DNA of 5,292 nt from Gammaproteobacteria bacterium (GTDB taxonomy: Bacteria > Pseudomonadota > Gammaproteobacteria > Pseudomonadales > Pseudohongiellaceae). This document shows, one piece after another, positions 1-5,292 of this stretch. The position numbers were made by a program, and so were the translations under genes. Location of the stretch: positions 1 to 5,292 of the forward strand of contig PWQG01000444.1 of NCBI GenBank assembly GCA_003556835.1, given 5' to 3'. The notes beneath the pieces were generated by a model, which was given only the letters and a program-made list of their open reading frames with translations, was not told the origin of the DNA and did not search any database. Numbering within the stretch: the first letter of the stretch is position 1; each line of letters opens with the position of its first letter.

Positions 1-1806
<1,806 letters not shown>

Positions 1807-1860
1807 GGGTGGGTGAGGCCGTATCCCCTTCTGGCTTGGGAAGAGGGTAGCAGGAAAAGC

Positions 1861-1895
1861 GGTTAAAGGTGAAAGGTTAAAGGTGAAAGGGGAAA
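1861..1895. repeat. Heptamer tandem repeat, GGTTAAA/GGTGAAA type
   Basis: Five consecutive 7-bp units read GGTTAAA, GGTGAAA, GGTTAAA, GGTGAAA, GGGGAAA. The first four can equally be read as two copies of a 14-bp unit. The tract lies between the methyltransferase start and the HTH promoter, and its GGGGAAA unit recurs at 3227-3233 on the other side of the HTH/nucleotidyltransferase locus. It is non-coding and its function is unknown. Confidence 0.85.
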
Positions 1896-1904
1896 GGCGG
1901 GCTG

Positions 1905-1995
1905 AGGTCCGAAGTCGGAGGTCGGAGGTCCGAAGTCGGAGGTCGGAGGTCGGAGGTCGGAGGTCGGGAGTCGGTGGTCGGTGGTCTGGGGTTGG
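1905..1995. repeat. Heptamer tandem repeat, AGGTCGG type, 13 imperfect copies
   Basis: From 1905 the sequence keeps a strict 7-bp period: AGGTCCG, AAGTCGG, AGGTCGG, AGGTCCG, AAGTCGG, four AGGTCGG units (1940-1967), then GAGTCGG, TGGTCGG, TGGTCTG and GGGTTGG. Copies degrade toward the right, where the tract meets the -35 hexamer of the next gene. This is a slippage-prone simple repeat. Length changes would alter sequence immediately upstream of a promoter, but no regulatory effect can be read from the sequence alone. Confidence 0.9.
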
Positions 1996-2024
1996 TTGGA
2001 ATCTACGTAGGTATTGCGTATAAT
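1996..2024 (+). promoter_or_regulatory. Sigma-70-type promoter for the HTH gene, probably giving a leaderless transcript
   Basis: TTGGAA (1996-2001) and a perfect TATAAT (2019-2024) are separated by 17 bp, the optimal spacing. Transcription would be expected to begin about 7 bases after the -10 box, near 2031, which is the A of the ATG of the HTH gene. There is no Shine-Dalgarno-like purine run between the -10 box and that ATG. This fits a leaderless mRNA. Confidence 0.7.
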
Positions 2025-2030
2025 TTGGCT

Positions 2031-2417
2031 ATGGAGAATTGTGAGCGGTTGCAGGATTTGGTGTTGCGGTATGGGCTGCGGCGGCGGGATGTTGCTGATT
2101 TGTTGGGCAAGCCGTTGAATTCGGGTGGCGGTTATAGCAATTCGACGGTGGACCATTGGCTGGCGGGCCGTCATAACGTGCCGGAGCATGTTTTGATGCT
2201 GCTGGAAATGAAGTTGGCTGATCGGGTCGTTTCGGATGATCCCTGGCAGCGTTTGATTCGTCAGCCCATGCCATACAAGAGTCAGCGAGAGTTGGAGGCT
2301 GACCTGGCCCGAGTTCTGGAGAAACTGCAAAACGGGGAGTTGCCCAGTACGCCGCGTACTGCGCGACCGGAAGTTCTGCAACGGGCCGGATACTGGCTGG
2401 AATTGATTGCTCACTAG
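2031..2417 (+). CDS. Helix-turn-helix DNA-binding protein, 128 aa, probably truncated by an in-frame TAG
   Basis: ATG at 2031 sits at the predicted transcription start. A GTG at 1974 is also in frame but lies inside the heptamer repeat and upstream of the promoter, so I reject it. Residues 18-62 look like an HTH fold: RRDVADLLGK as the first helices, then STVDHWLAGRHNVPEHVLML, with STVDHWLAG resembling the recognition helix of Xre/Cro-type regulators. Residues 84-102 (SQRELEADLARVLEKLQNG) form a charged amphipathic helix, possibly for dimerisation. The frame meets TAG at 2415-2417 and then stays open to 2528, where it overlaps the next start codon. The position before a nucleotidyltransferase-like gene suggests an antitoxin or autoregulator of a toxin-antitoxin-like pair. 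That role is inferred from context, and I cannot name the family. The short form could still fold and bind DNA. Confidence 0.7.
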   Translation: MENCERLQDLVLRYGLRRRDVADLLGKPLNSGGGYSNSTVDHWLAGRHNVPEHVLMLLEMKLADRVVSDDPWQRLIRQPMPYKSQRELEADLARVLEKLQNGELPSTPRTARPEVLQRAGYWLELIAH

Positions 2418-2528
2418 GGCGACTTGCGTGCCGCCAATTCCAATGACGATCTGGCTGCCAAGTGGCATCTGGCGCGCGGCGCTGACCTGGCTCGCTTTCG
2501 ACAATTGGCAAGAGCCGGTCACGTCTGA
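2418..2528 (+). pseudogene. In-frame tail of the HTH gene beyond the TAG codon (36 codons)
   Basis: The codons after TAG 2415-2417 are in the same frame as the HTH gene and read GDLRAANSNDDLAA, then KWHLARGADLARFRQLARAG, then HV and TGA at 2526-2528. The composition is protein-like (Ala/Leu/Arg helix). The TGA shares its last base with the ATG of the next gene (TGATG), the usual sign of two translationally coupled genes. Together this suggests the regulator originally ended at 2528 and that TAG replaced a sense codon; CAG (Gln) to TAG is a one-base change. Alternative: a separate small ORF starting at TTG 2424. Confidence 0.5.
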
Positions 2529-2704
2529 TGTCTCACAAGTTACCTGATGCCTTGCAGCAACTGATCGAGAAGGCTTCCGAGGAAGTCCGTGAAGGACAGG
2601 TGGTCGATGCCATTCTGGCTGGCGGCAATGCGACGTGGTTGCATCTGCAGCGGACAGACAGGCAATTGAGTGAGCAGGCGCGCTATTCCGAGGATGCTGA
2701 CATC

Positions 2705-2732
2705 TAGGGAGCCTCTGAACAACTCTGCACGG
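2705..2732 (+). repeat. Left terminal inverted repeat of the MITE
   Basis: It begins TAGGGAGCCTCTGAACAACT and ends CTGCACGG. All 28 bases are the exact reverse complement of 2956-2983. Allowing one unpaired base (A2733), pairing continues for GCGCG (2734-2738 with 2951-2955). Confidence 0.95.
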
Positions 2733-2744
2733 AGCGCGTTTTGT

Positions 2745-2834
2745 CGGAGAGACCGCAGATCGTTCGGTGCGACACGAGTGACAGTAGCCTTAGCTACGGC
2801 CGAGTGGCGCAACGATCGAGATGCGGCCTCTCCG
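2745..2834. repeat. Internal hairpin A of the MITE
   Basis: CGGAGAG (2745-2751) pairs with CTCTCCG (2828-2834). The arms then continue imperfectly through ACCGCA/TGCGG and ATCGTT/AACGAT to a perfect apex: GTAGC (2784-2788), loop CTTA, GCTAC (2793-2797). It could form a cruciform in DNA or a long hairpin in RNA on either strand. Confidence 0.75.
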
Positions 2835-2848
2835 GAAAAACCCTTCGG

Positions 2849-2951
2849 GACGGGCCTTTGCGGGGCCTCCGCCTCGTTTGAGCTCGCTCATTTGGAATGA
2901 CCAAACCACGCTCGCCCAAGCCAAGCCGGAGGCTCCCGCAAAGGCACCGTC
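2849..2951. repeat. Internal hairpin B of the MITE
   Basis: GACGG + GCCTTTGCGGG + GCCTCCG (2849-2871) pairs with CGGAGGC, CCCGCAAAGGC and CCGTC (2927-2951). That gives 23 base pairs interrupted only by single unpaired bases T2934 and A2946. A smaller hairpin sits in the loop, TTTGG-AATGA-CCAAA. The right arm ends next to the right terminal repeat. Confidence 0.85.
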
Positions 2952-2955
2952 GCGC

Positions 2956-2983
2956 CCGTGCAGAGTTGTTCAGAGGCTCCCTA
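2956..2983 (-). repeat. Right terminal inverted repeat of the MITE
   Basis: It begins CCGTGCAG and ends in GGCTCCCTA, the perfect 28-base reverse complement of 2705-2732. The outer TA is counted here as part of the palindrome, because the target duplication and the repeat end cannot be told apart at these two bases. Confidence 0.95.
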
Positions 2984-3226
2984 ATTCAGCCGATCACTGG
3001 TTCTGCCTGATGATCTGGTGGTGAGCTATCGGGATGAGCAAGGTGGGGCGTTTTGAGGACCACGATCGCCAGGACATCATGTTATTGGCCAAAGCGGGTC
3101 TGATCGATGCAGAGGCATTCAGGCAAAGAGCCACTGAGGCATTGGACTATCTGGCAACCAATCCGGCAATGATCAAGATTCATATCGATGAAGCGGTTGA
3201 AATGATTCGGGATGCTGGTGGTTGAA

Positions 3227-3272
3227 GGGGAAAGGGGCTAATGGGCTAAAGACGGGTTACGGGTTACGGGTT
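3227..3272. repeat. Heptamer-type repeats downstream of the decayed operon
   Basis: Directly after the TGA at 3223-3225 come GGGGAAA, GGGGCTA and ATGGGCT, then three exact ACGGGTT units (3252-3272). A short perfect hairpin follows, GGTTTC-GGAA-GAAACC (3269-3284), without a T-run, so it is not a convincing terminator. The remaining bases up to 3360 show no gene or clear signal. The 7-bp periodicity matches that of the tracts at 1861-1995. Confidence 0.75.
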
Positions 3273-3360
3273 TCGGAAGAAACCGCTGCAGAATGCCGTA
3301 ATGCCTCCCGAAATTTCCGTCTGGCGTTTTTCCGGAGTTCTTTCATCGGAATTCGTTTTG

Positions 3361-3771
3361 CTAATTGCTAACCCAATCCTCGATCACCAGACCCTCAATA
3401 CGGCAGAACTCTCGCGTCTTGTGGGTGATCAGTGTGCCTTCGATAGCCAAGGCATGGCAAGCAATCCAAAGATCATTGCCGCCGATGGGGGTACCCGCAA
3501 TCTTTAACTGGGTAAACTGCTCCGCATAGTGTCGGCATATAGCGGAATTGGTGGGGTAAAGTACTGGAATCTGCTGCGTCAACGCATCCAAACGGCTCAG
3601 CACCCGGGCTTTACGGGTGCTGCGTTCGGCCCCTTTGAGCAGTTCCGCATAGGTTACAAAAGACATATTGAGCGTGTCTGCATCGCCCAGGGAATCGACC
3701 TTGTCGGCAATAGACGGGGGACGATTCTTGATCAGGTAGATCAGTATGTTGGTGTCCAGCAGGTATTTCAC
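3361..3771 (-). CDS. vapC: VapC-type PIN-domain endoribonuclease toxin
   Basis: The gene encodes 136 aa, a normal VapC length. Start is GTG at 3771 (MKYLLDTNILIYLIKNRPPS), preceded on its strand by GGGAAG about four bases away. The PIN-domain acidic residues are present: D6 in LLDTN, E43 in TYAELLKGAE and D100 in GGNDLWIACHALA. The C-terminal THKTREF (116-122) and GLVIEDW (127-133) match the last conserved block of VapC proteins, though the TNN triplet common there is THK here. VapC toxins cleave RNA, often initiator tRNA, in the cytoplasm unless held by VapB. The GTG overlaps a TGA (GTGA) of an upstream frame, the arrangement expected with vapB, but no intact vapB is visible. No frameshift or missing core residue is seen. 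The gene converges on the decayed operon at 2031-3225. Confidence 0.9.
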   Translation of the reverse strand: MKYLLDTNILIYLIKNRPPSIADKVDSLGDADTLNMSFVTYAELLKGAERSTRKARVLSRLDALTQQIPVLYPTNSAICRHYAEQFTQLKIAGTPIGGNDLWIACHALAIEGTLITHKTREFCRIEGLVIEDWVSN

Positions 3772-3791
3772 AAATCTTCCCTGTCCTGCAT
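3768..3791 (-). pseudogene. Possible vapB C-terminal remnant
   Basis: The frame ending at TGA 3768-3770, which overlaps the vapC GTG, reads MQDREDL. Several VapB antitoxins end in a similar Q-x-R-E-x-L/F tail directly coupled to vapC. Further upstream the frame (IREVPIQTWPSSAARLVLP) closes at a stop at 3849-3851 after 27 codons in total and shows no AbrB/MazE-like or ribbon-helix-helix domain. Either vapB was lost except for its tail, or the similarity is chance. Confidence 0.35.
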
Positions 3792-4231
3792 GGGTAAGAC
3801 GAGTCTAGCTGCTGAGCTCGGCCAGGTCTGGATAGGAACCTCCCTTATTCATGACGCTTTCTACTGCAACGCCTCCAGACACCACATCTGGCGGCCTTTC
3901 GTGACGAATCCGCCATGAACAAGCGAGGTTGGGGATTTCCGGAGAGCGCGCCAAGATGCTGCTTCGGCAACAACAGCCTATATAGCGAATCGAACTCACT
4001 ACCGACGCTAAACCGGACCTGATCCGGGTGTTGTCATACCTGGAATCCGGGTTTGGGTGCCGGCAACGTGGAAAACGGGCACCTGACGGCTGTGCAGGGG
4101 AGAAAATTCACCAACCCGTTAGGAATTTTGCTGCCGAAGATGGCCAAAGGCGATGACCGGGGCCTTTCAAACAATGTCAAACAATGTCTGTCCCGGAATT
4201 CGTTTCTTGCAACGGCACTGAATAGGGTAGG
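3792..4231. other. Stretch without a supportable gene
   Basis: Both strands have only short frames with no recognisable domain. One is a minus-strand frame 3805-3999 rich in Cys/Arg/Ser, another a plus-strand frame 4053-4235. Visible details are a direct repeat ATCCGGGT (4022-4029 and 4045-4052), a loose inverted pair GTCTGGA/TCCAGAC (3826-3832 and 3874-3880) and a 10-bp tandem repeat at 4167. It may contain the junction between the vapC locus and the transposon-type operon on the right. Confidence 0.5.
4167..4186. repeat. 10-bp tandem direct repeat, two copies
   Basis: TCAAACAATG occurs twice back to back and is followed by TCTGTCCC, so TGTC appears at 4175, 4185 and 4189. Transposons using TniB/TnsC-type ATPases often end in TGTC/TGT with internal direct repeats. 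This could therefore be the left end of the element carrying the ATPase gene, but it may be an ordinary slippage duplication. Confidence 0.6.
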
Positions 4232-4423
4232 CTAAACCCATAGTCTGACGCCAATGAGGCCTTGTGAAAGCAAGTACGATGCGACTATCAGGTTCAAAGC
4301 GATTAGCAATGTTGAATGCCACTTTACCGGCCACGCCATTTGGTCCTTTCTGGTGAGATACCAGATTCGGACACTCCAAAGGGCGGCCAGGAAAAACGCC
4401 AGGCTGGCGAGACAGATCAGCAC
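4232..4423 (-). CDS. Possible small two-helix membrane protein, start uncertain
   Basis: The frame ending at TAG 4232-4234 encodes two hydrophobic stretches. LICLASLAFFLAALWSVRIW is followed by a basic and polar loop (YLTRKDQMAWPVKWH), then LLIALNLIVASYLLSQGLIG and VRLWV. The alternation of two membrane-length helices with a charged turn is hard to get by chance, which is why I list it. The start is a problem. The nearest alternative start codons are GTG at 4423 (64 codons including the stop) and CTG at 4444, both without an obvious ribosome binding site. The only upstream ATG (4687) lies inside the neighbouring 4539-4745 gene and runs through the hairpin at 4497-4524. It may be the 3' fragment of a larger membrane protein gene cut by insertion of the transposon. 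I do not recognise the family. Confidence 0.35.
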   Translation of the reverse strand: MLICLASLAFFLAALWSVRIWYLTRKDQMAWPVKWHSTLLIALNLIVASYLLSQGLIGVRLWV

Positions 4424-4496
4424 AGATTGAGCGTGTTCACGCAGTTTGATGGTGGTGTTTTCACGCTTTTTGATGGACGCTGCTCGGCCTGATTGA

Positions 4497-4524
4497 TCCG
4501 CCCCGAAGTTGAGTCCGGGGCGGA
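4497..4524 (-). terminator. GC-rich hairpin after the transposition operon, terminator-like
   Basis: TCCGCCCCG (4497-4505) pairs perfectly over 9 bp with CGGGGCGGA (4516-4524) around a 10-base loop. On the minus strand it begins 15 bases after the stop of the 68-aa gene, where a terminator would be expected. No U-run follows (the minus strand continues TCAATCAGG), so it is not a classical intrinsic terminator. It could slow polymerase or protect the 3' end. Confidence 0.5.
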
Positions 4525-4538
4525 GTGTTGTTGGGTGA

Positions 4539-4745
4539 TCAGAACGGCAGCGGATCGTTGAACGGTGGATCGTTTGGCGGGGGTTCTGGGAAGCCGGGCA
4601 AGGATTGCTGTTGATGCTCTCGCAGGGCTTGGTAGTAGGCATTTTCCAGCTGGTCAATGAGTGGCTGGAGTGCCTGCAGGACCGCATCGAGTTGTTCGAG
4701 GTCGAAGACTGTTGGGTCGAAGGTGATGTGGATGGGTTGTGGCAT
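4539..4745 (-). CDS. Small helical protein with proline-rich tail, accessory gene of the transposition operon
   Basis: The protein has 68 residues. ATG at 4745 is preceded by GAGGA at a good distance, and it starts 14 bp after the stop of the AAA+ ATPase gene on the same strand, so the two are very likely cotranscribed. Residues 1-12 (MPQPIHITFDPT) look like a short strand. Residues 14-46 form an amphipathic helix with Leu/Ile spacing (LEQLDAVLQALQPLIDQLEN), possibly a coiled coil. Residues 50-68 form a Pro/Phe/Asp tail with the repeated motif NDP (58-60 and 63-65). No catalytic motif, signal peptide or membrane segment is seen. I do not recognise a named family. Position suggests a partner of the ATPase or transposase, which is inference. 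Confidence 0.7.
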   Translation of the reverse strand: MPQPIHITFDPTVFDLEQLDAVLQALQPLIDQLENAYYQALREHQQQSLPGFPEPPPNDPPFNDPLPF

Positions 4746-4759
4746 GGCGTGGTCCTCGT

Positions 4760-5292
4760 TCAGGCGGATCGGCGTTGGCGTTTGGGTGTGGTGCTGAAGC
4801 AGTGGAAGTAGAGCTTCTCATCGAGGGTGTCGCGCTGGGTCCGGGCGGCGGTGGCGAGTAGTTCAGCGGCCAGGGTGGTCAGGACCCGGTAGTTGCCGGC
4901 GGCATGTTCGACCAGCGTGGTCATGAGTCCATCGGTCATCAGCTGCGGGTTGCCGGCGGTCTCGAGCAGGTGGCGCAGTGCGGCCATGAGCTGATCGGTG
5001 TCGGCGTACTCGGTGTTTAAGCGGATGCGGATGCGCGAGCCCAAGGGGAGCAGTTCATCCCGACCCAGGCGCTGGGTCAGGCGACTATCGCCGGCCAGCA
5101 CGACACTGATCAGCATCTGTGAGTCGAAGCGATGGCTGGCCATCAGGCGCAGTTCGTTGAGGACCGGTACAGGCGTTTCCTGGGCCTCGTCGATCAGCAG
5201 CACCGGCCGGGTCAGGGTGGTTTCCAGGTGCTTGATCCAACGCTCGCGCAAGGCCTTGAACCCGCCCCAGCGGTTGTGCGGTTTGAGGGGCA
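4760..5292 (-). CDS. ExeA/TniB/TnsC-like AAA+ ATPase, transposition helper, C-terminal 176 residues (5' end beyond right edge)
   Basis: The frame is open to the right edge (PLKPHNRWGGFKALRERW...). A TTG at 5251 could be read as a start, but coding sequence clearly continues upstream, and Walker A must lie outside the window. In visible-fragment numbering, RPVLLIDEAQE (28-38) is Walker B. Sensor 1 region is ISVVLAGDSRL (61-71), and SRIRIRL (85-91) carries candidate arginine-finger residues. GNYRVLTTLAAELL (132-145) matches the C-terminal helical domain (GNxRxL) of ExeA-like ATPases. The protein ends in a basic tail (PKRQRRSA). Relatives such as TniB and TnsC use ATP to mark target DNA and activate a DDE transposase, and genes of this type usually follow the transposase gene. 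The transposase would therefore lie right of the window. A role in type II secretion (ExeA itself) is less likely given the tiny downstream gene and setting. Confidence 0.8.
   Translation of the reverse strand, partial: PLKPHNRWGGFKALRERWIKHLETTLTRPVLLIDEAQETPVPVLNELRLMASHRFDSQMLISVVLAGDSRLTQRLGRDELLPLGSRIRIRLNTEYADTDQLMAALRHLLETAGNPQLMTDGLMTTLVEHAAGNYRVLTTLAAELLATAARTQRDTLDEKLYFHCFSTTPKRQRRSA

Larger units (their letters stand above)
2707..2981. mobile_element. MITE-like non-autonomous element, 275 bp, flanked by TA, with two large internal hairpins
   Basis: The element has long perfect terminal inverted repeats and TA on each side (2705-2706 and 2982-2983), consistent with a TA or CTA target duplication. 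It has no transposase ORF; the ORFs inside it look like accidental readings of its palindromes. Between the ends sit two separate imperfect hairpins, 2745-2834 and 2849-2951. The terminal GGGAGCC together with TA/CTA duplication suggests mobilisation by an IS5-group or IS630-like transposase, but the parent element is not in the window and this is inference. It lies just after the SEDAD motif of the nucleotidyltransferase gene, whose two halves continue on either side in compatible frame. If one TA is removed, the junction codon is TAA, so a second substitution or a prior nonsense mutation must also be assumed. Confidence 0.85.
2528..3225 (+). pseudogene. Nucleotidyltransferase-like (toxin-type, AbiEii/DUF6036-like) gene, disrupted by a MITE and an internal deletion
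   Basis: The locus is in three pieces. 2528-2707 encodes MSHKLPDALQQLIEKASEEV and so on, with AGGNATWLHL followed by RYSEDADI, then TAG. GG-N-A-T plus S-x-D-x-D is the nucleotide- and metal-binding signature of DNA polymerase beta-like nucleotidyltransferases. After the MITE, 2985-3053 reads FSRSLVLPDDLVVSYRDEQG in the frame that continues piece one if the element and one TA copy are removed. Then 3034-3225, one frame over, encodes SKVGRFEDHDRQDIMLLAKA, GLIDAEAFRQRATEALDYLA and a final helix. That last piece resembles the C-terminal domain of DUF6036-type nucleotidyltransferases (SK-x-GRF...DRxDI...LI). The frame switch lies in shared sequence (AGCAAGG), as expected for a deletion removing the middle of the protein. 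The upstream HTH gene overlaps by TGATG. Family assignment is by motif only. Alternative: 3034-3225 is expressed as an independent 63-aa protein. Confidence 0.65.

Noticed and set aside
1905..1995. Possible CRISPR-like array
   Set aside because: It is a contiguous 7-bp tandem repeat without spacers, and no cas genes are present.
1974..2030. GTG start at 1974 extending the HTH protein by 19 residues (MVGGLGLVGIYVGIAYNLA)
   Set aside because: The extension is translated from the heptamer repeat and the promoter itself; ATG 2031 fits the predicted transcript start.
1863..2522. Minus-strand frame of 219 codons, and another at 2029-2511
   Set aside because: Both are antisense to the HTH gene, and the former also reads the repeats as a low-complexity string. 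Neither shows a domain.
2540..3024. Small frames within and around the MITE (2540-2812 minus, 2670-2900 plus, 2821-3024 plus)
   Set aside because: They cross the terminal repeats and hairpins and have no resemblance to a transposase.
3826..3880. Inverted pair GTCTGGA / TCCAGAC as a terminator or transposon end
   Set aside because: It is only 7 bp with a loop of about 41 bases and no T-run, so it is likely chance.
3529..3918. Plus-strand frame of 129 codons
   Set aside because: It is largely antisense to vapC, whose catalytic residues and length are intact.
3805..3999. Minus-strand frame upstream of vapC considered as vapB
   Set aside because: The translation (MSSIRYIGCCC...) has no antitoxin-like DNA-binding region, and it ends 33 bases before vapC rather than overlapping it.
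4053..4235. Plus-strand 60-codon frame
   Set aside because: It has no ribosome binding site or recognisable domain, spans the tandem repeat and runs up to the end of the membrane-protein frame on the other strand.
4605..4811. Plus-strand frame
   Set aside because: It is antisense to the 68-aa gene and the end of the ATPase gene.

Overview
This window looks like an accessory, defence- and mobile-element-rich stretch of a moderately GC-rich proteobacterial chromosome. A gammaproteobacterium is my guess, based on codon style, the kinds of families present and the heptamer repeats between genes; no single feature proves the taxon. There are no housekeeping genes and no rRNA or tRNA. Both window edges cut through genes.

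Layout from left to right. (1) 1-1806, minus strand: the first 602 residues of a large MmeI-like enzyme, with a D-X9-E-X-K nuclease motif fused to a gamma-class adenine-type DNA methyltransferase; the C-terminal part lies outside the window. (2) 1861-1995: two blocks of 7-bp tandem repeats, running directly into a good sigma-70-type promoter. (3) 2031-3225, plus strand: what I read as a decayed two-gene operon. It holds a helix-turn-helix protein that now stops at an in-frame TAG but stays open for 36 further codons, and then, joined by a TGATG overlap, a nucleotidyltransferase-like gene (GG...SEDAD motif). That second gene is split by a 275-bp structured MITE (2707-2981, 28-bp perfect inverted repeats including TA) and also carries a frame switch that looks like a microhomology-mediated internal deletion. 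(4) 3227-3272: more heptamer repeats, so the dead operon has heptamer tracts on both sides. (5) 3361-3771, minus strand: an intact-looking VapC-type PIN-domain RNase toxin, with at most a C-terminal stub of its VapB antitoxin upstream. (6) 3772-4231: no gene I can support; it contains a 10-bp tandem duplication. (7) 4232-4423, minus strand: a possible small two-helix membrane protein with no conventional start codon. (8) 4497-5292, minus strand: the 3' end of a transposition-type operon, with an ExeA/TniB/TnsC-like AAA+ ATPase (5' end outside the window), a 68-residue helical/proline-rich protein 14 bp downstream, and a GC-rich hairpin just after it.

How it fits together: a restriction-modification enzyme, two toxin-antitoxin-like loci in different states of decay and pieces of two different mobile elements are typical of a defence island being reworked by transposition. 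The most informative part is 2031-3225. Reading through the MITE and the frame switch turns three apparently unrelated small ORFs into one recognisable HTH plus nucleotidyltransferase pair. I did not find convincing evidence of a wholly new intact system. All family assignments come from reading motifs by eye, without database searches.
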